DNA of 64,000 nt from Colimorpha_A sp900556615. Lineage in GTDB: Bacteria > Bacillota > Clostridia > Oscillospirales > CAG-272. The notes beneath the pieces were generated by a model. It made no database searches. It saw only the letters and a list, made by a program, of their open reading frames with translations, and was not told the origin of the DNA. A program made the translations under genes and the position numbers. The stretch spans positions 25,209-89,208 of the forward strand of contig CAVBUH010000050.1 of NCBI GenBank assembly GCA_963598415.1. Reading direction: 5' to 3'. Shown here one piece after another: positions 53,113 through 60,289 of the stretch (position 1 is the stretch's first letter; each line of letters starts with the position of its first letter).

Positions 53113-53143
53113 ATTATAAGCCCTTCCCTAAAGGGAGAGTCAA
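53113..53143 (-). promoter_or_regulatory. MerR-type autoregulated promoter with 19-bp spacer
   Basis: On the minus strand TTGACT and TATAAT are separated by 19 bp, two more than optimal. The spacer holds the dyad CTCCCTTTAGGGAAGGG. Over-long spacers with such a dyad are the hallmark of promoters that MerR proteins untwist. Confidence 0.8.
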
Positions 53144-53171
53144 GTATTTTCGGAAAAATCAGAAAATTATT

Positions 53172-53690
53172 TCAAGCTTTCATATATCCGGCCGGAATGA
53201 AAATTCCTTGCTCTGACCTGTATATCGGAAACGCGCCATCATAACCACAGGCGCAAACAGCCATAAAATAATCCTCATACTCAAAAAAGCCGAAAACCGC
53301 GTCATCAGGTATGTTATCGCCTTTAAAAAAACCGCCGCCGCCGATTTTTCCGAAGCTCTCTCTCATTGTCCAGCGGCAAATCGCATCCTTTCCCACCGCG
53401 CCTCCGAGATATCGGTCACAAACGCGGTGCGGAATTTCTCTGTTTTTTTCGATATCAACGCCGCAGGGAATATCACCGATCGCGCATACCGCATATCTCC
53501 CCGAATGAGACAAGCTAAAAAAAAGATCGGAGCGATCGGGAAAATACGGCTTTCCCATATCGGTTCTCTTTATCTCGGCGGAAGAAACCTCATACCCGCA
53601 AAAAGCGGCGGCAGCATATAAAAGCTTATATGCCGCCGCGTGTTGTTCACCGTAAGTCTCTCCACACTGACGGAAAAACACTTTTATCAT
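53172..53690 (-). CDS. 4'-phosphopantetheinyl transferase superfamily protein
   Basis: A 172-residue Sfp-like enzyme that would transfer phosphopantetheine from coenzyme A to a carrier protein. Motifs in order: MGKPYFPDRSDLFFSLSHSG (with the conserved FSLSHS), PCGVDIEKNRE (metal-binding Asp-x-Glu) and ICRWTMRESFGKIGG (usual WxxKEAxxK, here with Arg for Lys). It is shorter than Sfp (about 225) at the C-terminal half. No NRPS, PKS or carrier protein is nearby. The start overlaps the serA stop by four bases, an odd but clear coupling. Confidence 0.82.
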   Translation of the reverse strand: MIKVFFRQCGETYGEQHAAAYKLLYAAAAFCGYEVSSAEIKRTDMGKPYFPDRSDLFFSLSHSGRYAVCAIGDIPCGVDIEKNREIPHRVCDRYLGGAVGKDAICRWTMRESFGKIGGGGFFKGDNIPDDAVFGFFEYEDYFMAVCACGYDGAFPIYRSEQGIFIPAGYMKA

Positions 53691-54853
53691 TTGATTACTC
53701 TTATCTTGATGATGCTGTCGATTGAAGCAAGCTTTTCAAGAACCGAATCGGGAATTTCTCCGATAATCTCCACAACCGTATAAGCATAATTGCCGCGCGA
53801 ACGGTTTATCATGTTCTCAATATTAACGTTTTCCTCTGCCACTGCCGTAGAAATTTTGGAAAGGACCCCGGCAACATTTCTGTGCATGATACAAATCCTT
53901 GCGTCTCCATTATGAGGAAGCGATACGTCAGGGAAATTCACCGAATGCGTAATATTGCCGTTCTCAAGATATTCAATCAGTTCACGGGAAGCCATAACCG
54001 CGCATTTGTCCTCGCTCTCCTCGGTAGACGCGCCGAGATGAGGAATACAGATAATTCTCTCGTCGACTCCGACAAGCTCATCGGTAATAAAGTCTGTGAC
54101 ATAAGCCGCCACCTTACCGCTTTTTACCGCTTCGATAAGTGCGGCTGAATCGACAAGCTCGGCTCTTGCAAGGTTGATTATCCTCACACCGTCCTTCATC
54201 TTGGAGAGCGTATCGGCATTTATCATACCGGTTGTATCCTTTGTTGCGGGAACATGAAGGGTGATATAGTCGCAGGTCTTGAATATTTCATCATAGCTCG
54301 CTGCTTTTTCTATTGAGCGCGAAAGTCCCCACGCCGCCTCCACCGTGATAAAGGGATCGCATCCGTAAACCTTCATTCCGAGTCCTTTGGCAGCATTGGC
54401 AACAAGCCCGCCGATAGCGCCGAGACCGATAACGCCGAGCGTCTTTCCTTCTATCTCACAGCCCGCAAATTTAGATTTTTCCTTTTCGGCAAGAGCAGCA
54501 ATTCCAGTTTCGCCTTTTTTGGATTTTGCCCACTCGATTCCGCCGACAATACCTCTCGACGCCATAAGAAGGGAGGCAATTGCCAGTTCTTTTACTCCGT
54601 TTGCATTAGCTCCGGGCGTATTAAATACCACAATGCCCGCCTCGGCGCAGCGATCGATCGGAATATTATTCACTCCCGCTCCCGCCCTGCCTATCGCCTT
54701 CAGCTCGCTTCCGAACTGCATATCGTGCATTTTTGCCGAACGTACAAGAATGGCATCGGGATTTTCTATATCCTCTCCCACGCTGTAAAACGAGCGGTCA
54801 AAGCAATCGGTTCCGACCTTCGCAATCTTGTTAAGCAATTTTATATTATACAT
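53687..54853 (-). CDS. serA: D-3-phosphoglycerate dehydrogenase
   Basis: Catalyses the first step of serine synthesis, oxidising 3-phosphoglycerate with NAD. It has 388 residues, the short type with an ACT domain at about 315-388 (RICIMHRNVAGVLSKISTAV) and no intervening domain. The NAD site is LGVIGLGAIGGLVANAAKGL near 140. The catalytic triad residues can be placed in INLARAELVDSAAL (Arg), the DELVGVDE-region Glu, and CIPHLGASTEES (His). AAGGAG supports the ATG. serC lies 404 bp upstream on the same strand, with repeats B and A inserted between. Confidence 0.95.
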   Translation of the reverse strand: MYNIKLLNKIAKVGTDCFDRSFYSVGEDIENPDAILVRSAKMHDMQFGSELKAIGRAGAGVNNIPIDRCAEAGIVVFNTPGANANGVKELAIASLLMASRGIVGGIEWAKSKKGETGIAALAEKEKSKFAGCEIEGKTLGVIGLGAIGGLVANAAKGLGMKVYGCDPFITVEAAWGLSRSIEKAASYDEIFKTCDYITLHVPATKDTTGMINADTLSKMKDGVRIINLARAELVDSAALIEAVKSGKVAAYVTDFITDELVGVDERIICIPHLGASTEESEDKCAVMASRELIEYLENGNITHSVNFPDVSLPHNGDARICIMHRNVAGVLSKISTAVAEENVNIENMINRSRGNYAYTVVEIIGEIPDSVLEKLASIDSIIKIRVIK

Positions 54854-54884
54854 TGTGTTTTCTCCTTAAAATCAAATCTTTAGG

Positions 54885-55054
54885 TGATTGTAAAACACCG
54901 TTTCACAATCGGCTGCACTGCGGCAGGTTTACGCACGCTTATCGCCGCAATCTAAAATCACAAATTTGCGCTGCTCCCCTCGGCGTGCAGGCTCGCTTTG
55001 CCCGTCTTTAAGGTGTTTCTTCATCGGAGAATCCGCTGACAAAACGAAATGGAA
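54885..55054 (+). repeat. Family B repeat, full copy
   Basis: The left hairpin TGATTGTAAAACACCG...CACAATCG is followed by CTGCGGCAGGTTTACGCACG and CCTCGGCGTGCAGGCTCG, ending AACGAAATGGAATT. The right end is flush with an A repeat. Confidence 0.75.
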
Positions 55055-55231
55055 TTAAGGCAATACCGCCGGTGCACGGCTAACGCCTTTTTGCGCATTT
55101 GCTTGCATCTTTCCCGTCGTATTTTAAAATTTCGTCGGCAGAGGAGTCACTCTTGTCTCCTCAATTGGGATTGTCTGACGAAAAATTCAGCGGCGCTACT
55201 GCACAACAATCATTGTGCGGTATTGCCTTAA
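55055..55231 (+). repeat. Family A MITE-like repeat
   Basis: TTAAGGCAATACCGCCGGTG to TTGTGCGGTATTGCCTTAA, 177 bp. Together with the B copy it fills the serC-serA gap. Confidence 0.8.
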
Positions 55232-55257
55232 ATTTGCCGGCTTCTGCAAACGGCTAA

Positions 55258-56346
55258 TCAAACCTTGGGATTTTCCTCAGCGAAAAGCTTCATAAATTCA
55301 ACAAGCTTGCTTACGCCCTCAATCGGCATAGCGTTATATATGGAAGCTCTCATTCCGCCGACAGAACGATGCCCTTTTATATTCTTAAAACCGGCTTTTG
55401 CCGCCTCCTTAGCGAACTTGGAATCAAGCTCGGGATTTCCCGTGACAAAGGTTACGTTCATCATCGAACGGGAGGCTTTTTCGACAGGCGCGGCATAATA
55501 GCTCTGATGATCGAGATAATCATAAAGCACCGCTGCTTTTTTCTCATTATATTCCTTCATAGCCTCAAGCCCGCCTCTTTCAAGCAGCCATTTGAAAACA
55601 AGTCCGGCAACATAAATGGGATAGCAAGGAGGCGTGTTGTACATAGAGTCATTATCCGCCATAAGCTTCCAATCGAACATAGCGGGAGTATCGGGACGAC
55701 ATCTTCCAAGAAGATCCTCTCTCACAATCACTATGGTCAATCCCGCCGGGGCGACATTCTTCTGTGCGCCGGCATAGATTACGCCAAACTTTGTCACATC
55801 GACAGGTTCGGAGAGAATACAGGAGGACATATCGGCAACAAGAGGAATATCGCCTGTATCGGGAATATAGTTGAATTTCGTACCGTAAATAGTATTATTG
55901 TAACAGATATGAACATAATCTGCATCCGCACGGAAATCCTCACGTTTGGTCAACGGAATATAAGTATTGTTTCTGTCCTCAGAAGAAGCGACGACTCTGA
56001 CGTCCCCGTACTTCTGAGCTTCTTTATAGGCTTTTTTGGAAAACTGACCAGATACAATATAGTCGGCTTTTCCGGAACCGGTGAGAAGATTGTAGCAAAC
56101 TGACGCAAACTGTGTAGATGCTCCGCCCTGAAGGAAAAGCACCTTATAATTGTCCGGAATATTCATAAGCTTACGAAGATCTGTCTGGGCTTCCGTTATA
56201 ATAGCCTCATAATCAGCGGAGCGGTGACTCATTTCCATCACGGACATTCCCGAATCACCGTAACATACAAGCTCTGAGGCTGCCTTTTCAAGTACGGGAA
56301 GCGGAAGCATGGAAGGACCGGCTGAAAAATTAAATACTCTGTTCAT
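55258..56346 (-). CDS. serC: Phosphoserine aminotransferase
   Basis: A pyridoxal-phosphate enzyme for the second step of serine synthesis, also usable for vitamin B6. The product has 362 residues starting MNRVFNFSAGPSMLPLPVLE, the family's standard opening. LFLQGGASTQFASVCYNLL is the phosphate-binding loop. The lysine that binds PLP is in GVIYAGAQKNVAPAGLTIVI, and the C-terminal GHRSVGGMRASIYNAMPIEG is diagnostic. The frame runs 58 codons further upstream, but the promoter at 56456-56484 and the known N-terminus fix the ATG at 56346. Confidence 0.97.
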   Translation of the reverse strand: MNRVFNFSAGPSMLPLPVLEKAASELVCYGDSGMSVMEMSHRSADYEAIITEAQTDLRKLMNIPDNYKVLFLQGGASTQFASVCYNLLTGSGKADYIVSGQFSKKAYKEAQKYGDVRVVASSEDRNNTYIPLTKREDFRADADYVHICYNNTIYGTKFNYIPDTGDIPLVADMSSCILSEPVDVTKFGVIYAGAQKNVAPAGLTIVIVREDLLGRCRPDTPAMFDWKLMADNDSMYNTPPCYPIYVAGLVFKWLLERGGLEAMKEYNEKKAAVLYDYLDHQSYYAAPVEKASRSMMNVTFVTGNPELDSKFAKEAAKAGFKNIKGHRSVGGMRASIYNAMPIEGVSKLVEFMKLFAEENPKV

Positions 56347-56385
56347 ATTGATGATCCAATCTCCGGCAAATAGTGTTTTGCGTGC

Positions 56386-56425
56386 AGCCGTTTTGTGCCG
56401 GGGAAACGGCTGCCGGAAATCCGGC
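56386..56425 (-). promoter_or_regulatory. Structured leader of serC
   Basis: On the minus strand TGCCGGATTTCCGGCA is followed, sharing its last bases, by GCAGCCGTTT...AAACGGCTGC with a CCCCGGCAC loop. The two hairpins are mutually exclusive in part, since GCCGG and CCGGC can pair across. No T tract follows, so it is not a plain terminator. Confidence 0.4.
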
Positions 56426-56455
56426 AAAGCGCGCGGTATAATAAAATCACTATTT

Positions 56456-56484
56456 ATTATACCTTTACCGGAGCGATAAGTCAA
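56456..56484 (-). promoter_or_regulatory. Promoter of serC
   Basis: TTGACT, 17-bp spacer, TATAAT on the minus strand, about 110 bp before the start codon. Confidence 0.8.
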
Positions 56485-56585
56485 GGGATTTTTCCTTTGC
56501 CGTTCAAAATATTTTACCAAATTAATTTAATAAAGAATAAAATAACCGTCAAAGAGCCATTTTTTTAAAAAATCGGAGATTTCTA

Positions 56586-56614
56586 TTTACAGATTTGACG
56601 TTTTAGGATATAAT
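56586..56614 (+). promoter_or_regulatory. Promoter of the cell-wall-binding-repeat gene
   Basis: TTTACA, 17-bp spacer, TATAAT, about 65 bp before the ATG at 56679. Confidence 0.7.
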
Positions 56615-56678
56615 AGTAAGGAGCTTTCTCTCTTGTAAGCAAGATTTATCTGTAGGTTTTTGAAACGGAGAATGAAAA

Positions 56679-57350
56679 ATGGATTACAGCAAAAGCGACG
56701 CTCTTATAAAAAAAGTTAAAATCGCTGTGCTTATCGCCGTGATGATAGTCATAGCCGCCTTCTGCATAATAAAAAGAAACAGTATTGTTCCCGGATGGCA
56801 TGGCGAGGGGGAAGAAAAGTACTACATTACTTTTCCCTTCAAGCGAGCGACAGGAATAAAAACCATCGACGGAAATGACTATCTTTTTGCAGATTACGGA
56901 GAAAATCATCTCCTCTACGGATGGAATAAATATGACGATTTTTACTACTACTCCCGGGAGGACGGAACCATTGCAAAAGGGGAGATGTATGTTGACGGCG
57001 AAAAATACTGTTTTGAGGCCTCTACCGGAAAGCTTTACAAAAATACGACCTATATTCTGAACGGCAAGCTCTGGTATTTTGACGATCATGGCTTTAAGGT
57101 GTACGGAATTATAGAACTCGATGGACAAAAATTCTGCTTCAGTGAGGCAGGGAACCTGAAAAAAGGACTCCAGATCATCGACGGTAAAACCTATTACTTT
57201 GATCCCGAAAATGAAAATATGAGATACGGCTTTATCACCTCCGGCGGTGCTACCTATTACTTCGGAGAAGACGGCTCTGCTGTTACCGGAGAGGTCGAAA
57301 TAGACGGCGTTCTTTACGTTTTCGATGAGAATGGAAAGAAAATAAACTGA
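56679..57350 (+). CDS. Membrane-anchored protein with cell-wall/choline-binding-type repeats
   Basis: A 223-residue surface protein. A signal-anchor helix spans about 12-30 (VKIAVLIAVMIVIAAFCII). The rest consists of about seven tandem beta-hairpin repeats of the CW_binding_1 type, for example IAKGEMYVDGEKYCFEASTG, LNGKLWYFDDHGFKVYGIIE, IDGKTYYFDPENENMRYGF and IDGVLYVFDENGKKIN. These repeats bind choline or glucan in other Firmicutes. There is no enzymatic domain, so it may serve only as an adhesin or scaffold. GGAG precedes the ATG. The gene is alone, followed by an A/B repeat composite. Confidence 0.85.
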   Translation: MDYSKSDALIKKVKIAVLIAVMIVIAAFCIIKRNSIVPGWHGEGEEKYYITFPFKRATGIKTIDGNDYLFADYGENHLLYGWNKYDDFYYYSREDGTIAKGEMYVDGEKYCFEASTGKLYKNTTYILNGKLWYFDDHGFKVYGIIELDGQKFCFSEAGNLKKGLQIIDGKTYYFDPENENMRYGFITSGGATYYFGEDGSAVTGEVEIDGVLYVFDENGKKIN

Positions 57351-57356
57351 GTAATT

Positions 57357-57474
57357 TATGGCAATACCACACAATGATTGTTGTACAGTAGCGCCGCCGG
57401 ATTTTTCGTCAGACAATACCAATTGAGGAAGCAAGAGTGCCTCCTCTGCCGACAAAATTTGTGAAGGTTGACGG
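57357..57474 (-). repeat. Family A repeat, truncated inverted copy
   Basis: TTATGGCAATACCACACAATG opens a copy that stops after TTGTGAAGGTTGACGGAAAA; the far end is replaced by an inverted B repeat. Confidence 0.6.
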
Positions 57475-57602
57475 AAAAGAGACAGGCAAAGCGGGTATAC
57501 ACGCTGAGGGAGCAGTACAAAATCTGTGATTTTTAACTGCGGCGATAAGCGTGCGTCAATCTGCGCAGCACAGTTGATTGTAAAGCGGAGATTTACAATC
57601 GA
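57475..57602 (-). repeat. Family B repeat, inverted copy
   Basis: GCAAAGCGGGTATACACGC, GGCGATAAGCGTGCGTCAA and the closing hairpin GATTGTAAAGCGGAGATTT-ACAATCG, 32 bp before the asd start. Confidence 0.6.
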
Positions 57603-57634
57603 CTAACACACTACATATAAGGAGACAGCAAATA

Positions 57635-58720
57635 ATGACAAGAAAACTAAAAGCCGGAATAATAGGAGCAACAGGAATGGTGGGACAGAGATTTATTACT
57701 CTTCTCGAAAATCACCCCTATTTTGAGATAGCGGGACTCGCCGCAAGCGGAAGGTCGGCCGGAAAAACCTATGCGGAAGCATCGGAAGGAAGATGGAAGC
57801 TTGATATTCCCTGTCCCGAAAAGGTAAAAAACATGACGATCTGCGACGCAGCGCAGGTTAGAAGCTTTGCCGAAGGACTCGACCTTGTTTTCTGTGCGGT
57901 AGACATGAAAAAAGATGAGATCAAAGCGCTTGAGGAAGCATATGCCAAAACCGAGACGCCCGTAATCTCCAATAACTCTGCCAACCGATGGACCCCCGAT
58001 GTTCCTATGGTAATTCCCGAAATAAACGATTCTCACCTTGAAGTAATAGAAGCGCAGCGAAAGAGGCTCGGTACGAAAAATGGCTTTATTGCCGTAAAAC
58101 CGAACTGTTCTATCCAAAGCTATGTTCCCATGTTGTCCGCTCTTCTCGAATACAAACCTGCCAAAGTACTTGCAACAACCTATCAGGCAATATCTGGCGC
58201 CGGAAAAACCTTCCGCGAATGGCCGGAAATGATTGATAACGTCATTCCTTATATCGGTGGCGAAGAGGAAAAGAGTGAACAGGAGCCTCTTCGTATTTGG
58301 GGACATGTCGAAGACGGCAAGATCGTCAAGGCTATTTCTCCCCTCATTACCACACAGTGCATAAGAGTTCCCGTTACAAACGGGCACACAGCAGCAGTTT
58401 TCGTTGACTTTGAAAAAAAGGTCTCAAAAGAGGAAATCCTTGCCAAATGGAAAGAATTCAAGGGAAAGCCTCAGAAGCTCAAGCTTCCCAGCGCTCCGGA
58501 GCAATTCATCACGTATTTTGAAGAGGATAATCGTCCGCAGGCGCTTCTTGACCGGGATTTATACGGCGGAATGGGTGTATCCTGCGGTCGTCTCCGCGAG
58601 GACACAATATTTGATTGGAAGTTCGTCGGTCTTTCTCATAACACCTTAAGAGGAGCCGGAGGAGGCGCCGTTCTGATTGCGGAGCTTCTAACCGCAGAGG
58701 GGTGGATAACCGCTAAGTAA
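57635..58720 (+). CDS. asd: Aspartate-semialdehyde dehydrogenase
   Basis: Reduces aspartyl phosphate to the semialdehyde for lysine, diaminopimelate, threonine and methionine synthesis. The 361-residue protein begins KAGIIGATGMVGQRFITLLE (NADP-binding loop). The catalytic cysteine is C158 in AVKPNCSIQSY, and TNGHTAAVFVDFEKKV carries the substrate-binding region. Sequence features (NNSANRWTPDVPMVIPEIN, SGAGKTFREWPEMIDNVIPY) fit the archaeal/fungal-like Asd subtype found in some Clostridia rather than the typical Gram-negative form. AAGGAG lies before the ATG. It is monocistronic by position. Confidence 0.95.
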   Translation: MTRKLKAGIIGATGMVGQRFITLLENHPYFEIAGLAASGRSAGKTYAEASEGRWKLDIPCPEKVKNMTICDAAQVRSFAEGLDLVFCAVDMKKDEIKALEEAYAKTETPVISNNSANRWTPDVPMVIPEINDSHLEVIEAQRKRLGTKNGFIAVKPNCSIQSYVPMLSALLEYKPAKVLATTYQAISGAGKTFREWPEMIDNVIPYIGGEEEKSEQEPLRIWGHVEDGKIVKAISPLITTQCIRVPVTNGHTAAVFVDFEKKVSKEEILAKWKEFKGKPQKLKLPSAPEQFITYFEEDNRPQALLDRDLYGGMGVSCGRLREDTIFDWKFVGLSHNTLRGAGGGAVLIAELLTAEGWITAK

Positions 58721-58730
58721 GCCAAGGCAG

Positions 58731-58861
58731 AAAATAATGCTTTAAGCTAAAGCTTTACTTATCCCTGAGAAAAACGCTGTTTTTCTCTTATCAAAAGTTT
58801 TTGGGATTTTTAAGACCTTTTTTCAAAAAGGTCTTAAATGGGGTTATGGGGCAAAGCCCCA
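58731..58861 (+). repeat. Repeat F, copy 1, with terminator-like hairpin
   Basis: About 130 bp, repeated directly at 58995-59127 with about 90 per cent match by eye: GCTTTAAGCTAAA, CTGAGAAAAA, AGTTTTTGGGATTTTTAAGA. It contains AAGACCTTTTTTCAAAAAGGTCTT (58812-58835) and GGGGCAAAGCCCC. The first hairpin could terminate asd. Confidence 0.6.
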
Positions 58862-58994
58862 TAGAAGAAGACACGTGGACGCCGCCCCAACCCCCGCCTC
58901 TTTCTTAAAAAGAAAGAGGGAAAGAAGGATAAGCCGAAAACGCTGTTTTCGGCAGGGGAATATGAGATTTTCCGAAAATACATTTTCGCTTGGC

Positions 58995-59127
58995 AAAAAA
59001 TAAGGCTTTAAGCTAAAACTTCACTTATCTCCTGAGAAAAAGGCAGTTTTTCTCTTATCGAAGTTTTTGGGATTTTTAAGACCTTTTTTCAAAAAGGGCT
59101 TAAATGGGGTTATGGGGCAAAGCCCCA
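58995..59127 (+). repeat. Repeat F, copy 2
   Basis: The second direct copy, with the hairpin partly mutated (AAAAAGGGCTTAAATGGGG). The 130 bp between copies contains CTCTTTCTTAAAAAGAAAGAG and CCGAAAACGCTGTTTTCGG, two further hairpins. Confidence 0.6.
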
Positions 59128-59138
59128 GAAGAAGCGCA

Positions 59139-59170
59139 GGCTGCCGCATGATGCGGCAGCCCCTTTTCTT
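59139..59170 (+). terminator. Rho-independent terminator
   Basis: GGCTGCCGC-ATGAT-GCGGCAGCC followed by CCTTTTCTT. A strong hairpin on the asd strand beyond repeat F. Confidence 0.8.
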
Positions 59171-59195
59171 AATTCGGTTTTATAGTACCACCGGC

Positions 59196-59379
59196 TTAAA
59201 ACAACACTGCGTGGCTTTGACGGTATAGGTGCGCAGTTATAGTTTTCGTCAAACGATATCAATTGAAGAAGTAGGATCGGCTCCTCTGCCGACAAAATTG
59301 GTGAAGGTTGACGGAAAACGGACGACAAGCAGATTGCCGTCAAAGCGCAAGCCGTGAACCAGCGGCGGTGTTGTCTTAA
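59196..59379 (-). repeat. Family A MITE-like repeat, inverted, supplying the khpB stop
   Basis: TTAAAACAACACTGCGTGG to AGCGGCGGTGTTGTCTTAA, 184 bp. Its last four bases include the TAA stop codon of khpB on the minus strand. Confidence 0.75.
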
Positions 59380-60269
59380 ATCTCGTCGGTGTCATTATCC
59401 GCTTCCGCCGCATCGATTTCATTATCCTCGGAATAGCAATCACCTGCATGATATTCGGGAAGAGAATCGTCAAATCTTGCACGCTTCTGAATTTTATTTT
59501 TCGGAATCGGTTGGGACGGTGAAGAAATTGGTACGGCGGGTGTTTCATAGCTTATCGTAACAGTTTTTTTTCGAGGCGCACCGCCGCTTCTTGCCGCTCC
59601 GTTCTTCTGATTGCCGCCGTTTCTCTGCTGCCCTTCGATAAATACAACAACCCTGCGGTTATTATCGGAGCCTATCGAGTTCGTAGATACCCCTGTCATA
59701 TTCTGAATTTCCGAGTGAATGATCCTTCTCTCATAGGAATTCATTGGCTCAAGAGCAACGTTTCTCCCATACTTAAGAACCTTCTCGGCAGTTCTTCTCG
59801 CCAATCTGCGAAGCGTTTCCTCGCGTTTCGCGCGGTAATTTTCGACGTCAACGGTTATACGGGTATAGCTTCCGCTCTCTTCTTCCTCACGGCGATTGGC
59901 AGCGAGGTTGGCAAGATACTGCAAAGCATCAAGCGTCTCTCCATGATGCCCGATAAGAGCGCTCGCGTCCTTACCGGAAACATTGATCAAATATTCGCGC
60001 TTACCCCCGGGAAGTCCTGAAAGCTCTGCTTCAGCACTGAGCCCCATATCGCTTATAACGGTTTTTACGAAAGCAAGTCCGACAGCCTCTGGAGTCGGAA
60101 TATATATTACCTTAACTTTTGCGGGAACCTCTCCAAACCCGAGAAAACCTTTCTTGGGAGCATCAATTACTTCATATGCGACCGAAGATGCCGGAACACC
60201 GAGCTGCTCCGCACCTGCCGCGACTGCCGCCTCTACCGTTTTACCGGTTGCGGTAACTTCCTGTTTCAA
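59376..60269 (-). CDS. khpB: RNA-binding protein KhpB (Jag/SpoIIIJ-associated)
   Basis: A 297-residue RNA-binding protein with the N-terminal Jag domain (VTATGKTVEAAVAAGAEQLG ... PKKGFLGFGEVPAKVKV), a KH domain at about 105-150 (GKDASALIGHHGETLDALQY) and an R3H domain at about 160-215 (MNSYERRIIHSEIQ, with VVVFIEG). About 80 residues follow, a disordered low-complexity tail rich in Asn, Lys, Ser and Pro that is longer than in typical Jag proteins. It acts with KhpA in post-transcriptional control of cell elongation. The start is TTG at 60269 with AAGGAT upstream, 20 bp after yidC. The stop codon falls in the terminal repeat of an A element. Confidence 0.93.
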   Translation of the reverse strand: MKQEVTATGKTVEAAVAAGAEQLGVPASSVAYEVIDAPKKGFLGFGEVPAKVKVIYIPTPEAVGLAFVKTVISDMGLSAEAELSGLPGGKREYLINVSGKDASALIGHHGETLDALQYLANLAANRREEEESGSYTRITVDVENYRAKREETLRRLARRTAEKVLKYGRNVALEPMNSYERRIIHSEIQNMTGVSTNSIGSDNNRRVVVFIEGQQRNGGNQKNGAARSGGAPRKKTVTISYETPAVPISSPSQPIPKNKIQKRARFDDSLPEYHAGDCYSEDNEIDAAEADNDTDEI

Positions 60270-60289
60270 AATATCACATCCTTATTCTA

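Noticed and set aside
56646..57455. A 269-codon minus-strand frame starting MSAEEALLLPQLVLSDEKSG
   Set aside because: Its start lies in a family A repeat and the rest is antisense to the wall-binding-repeat gene. The same N-terminal words recur in other A copies, so it is repeat translation.
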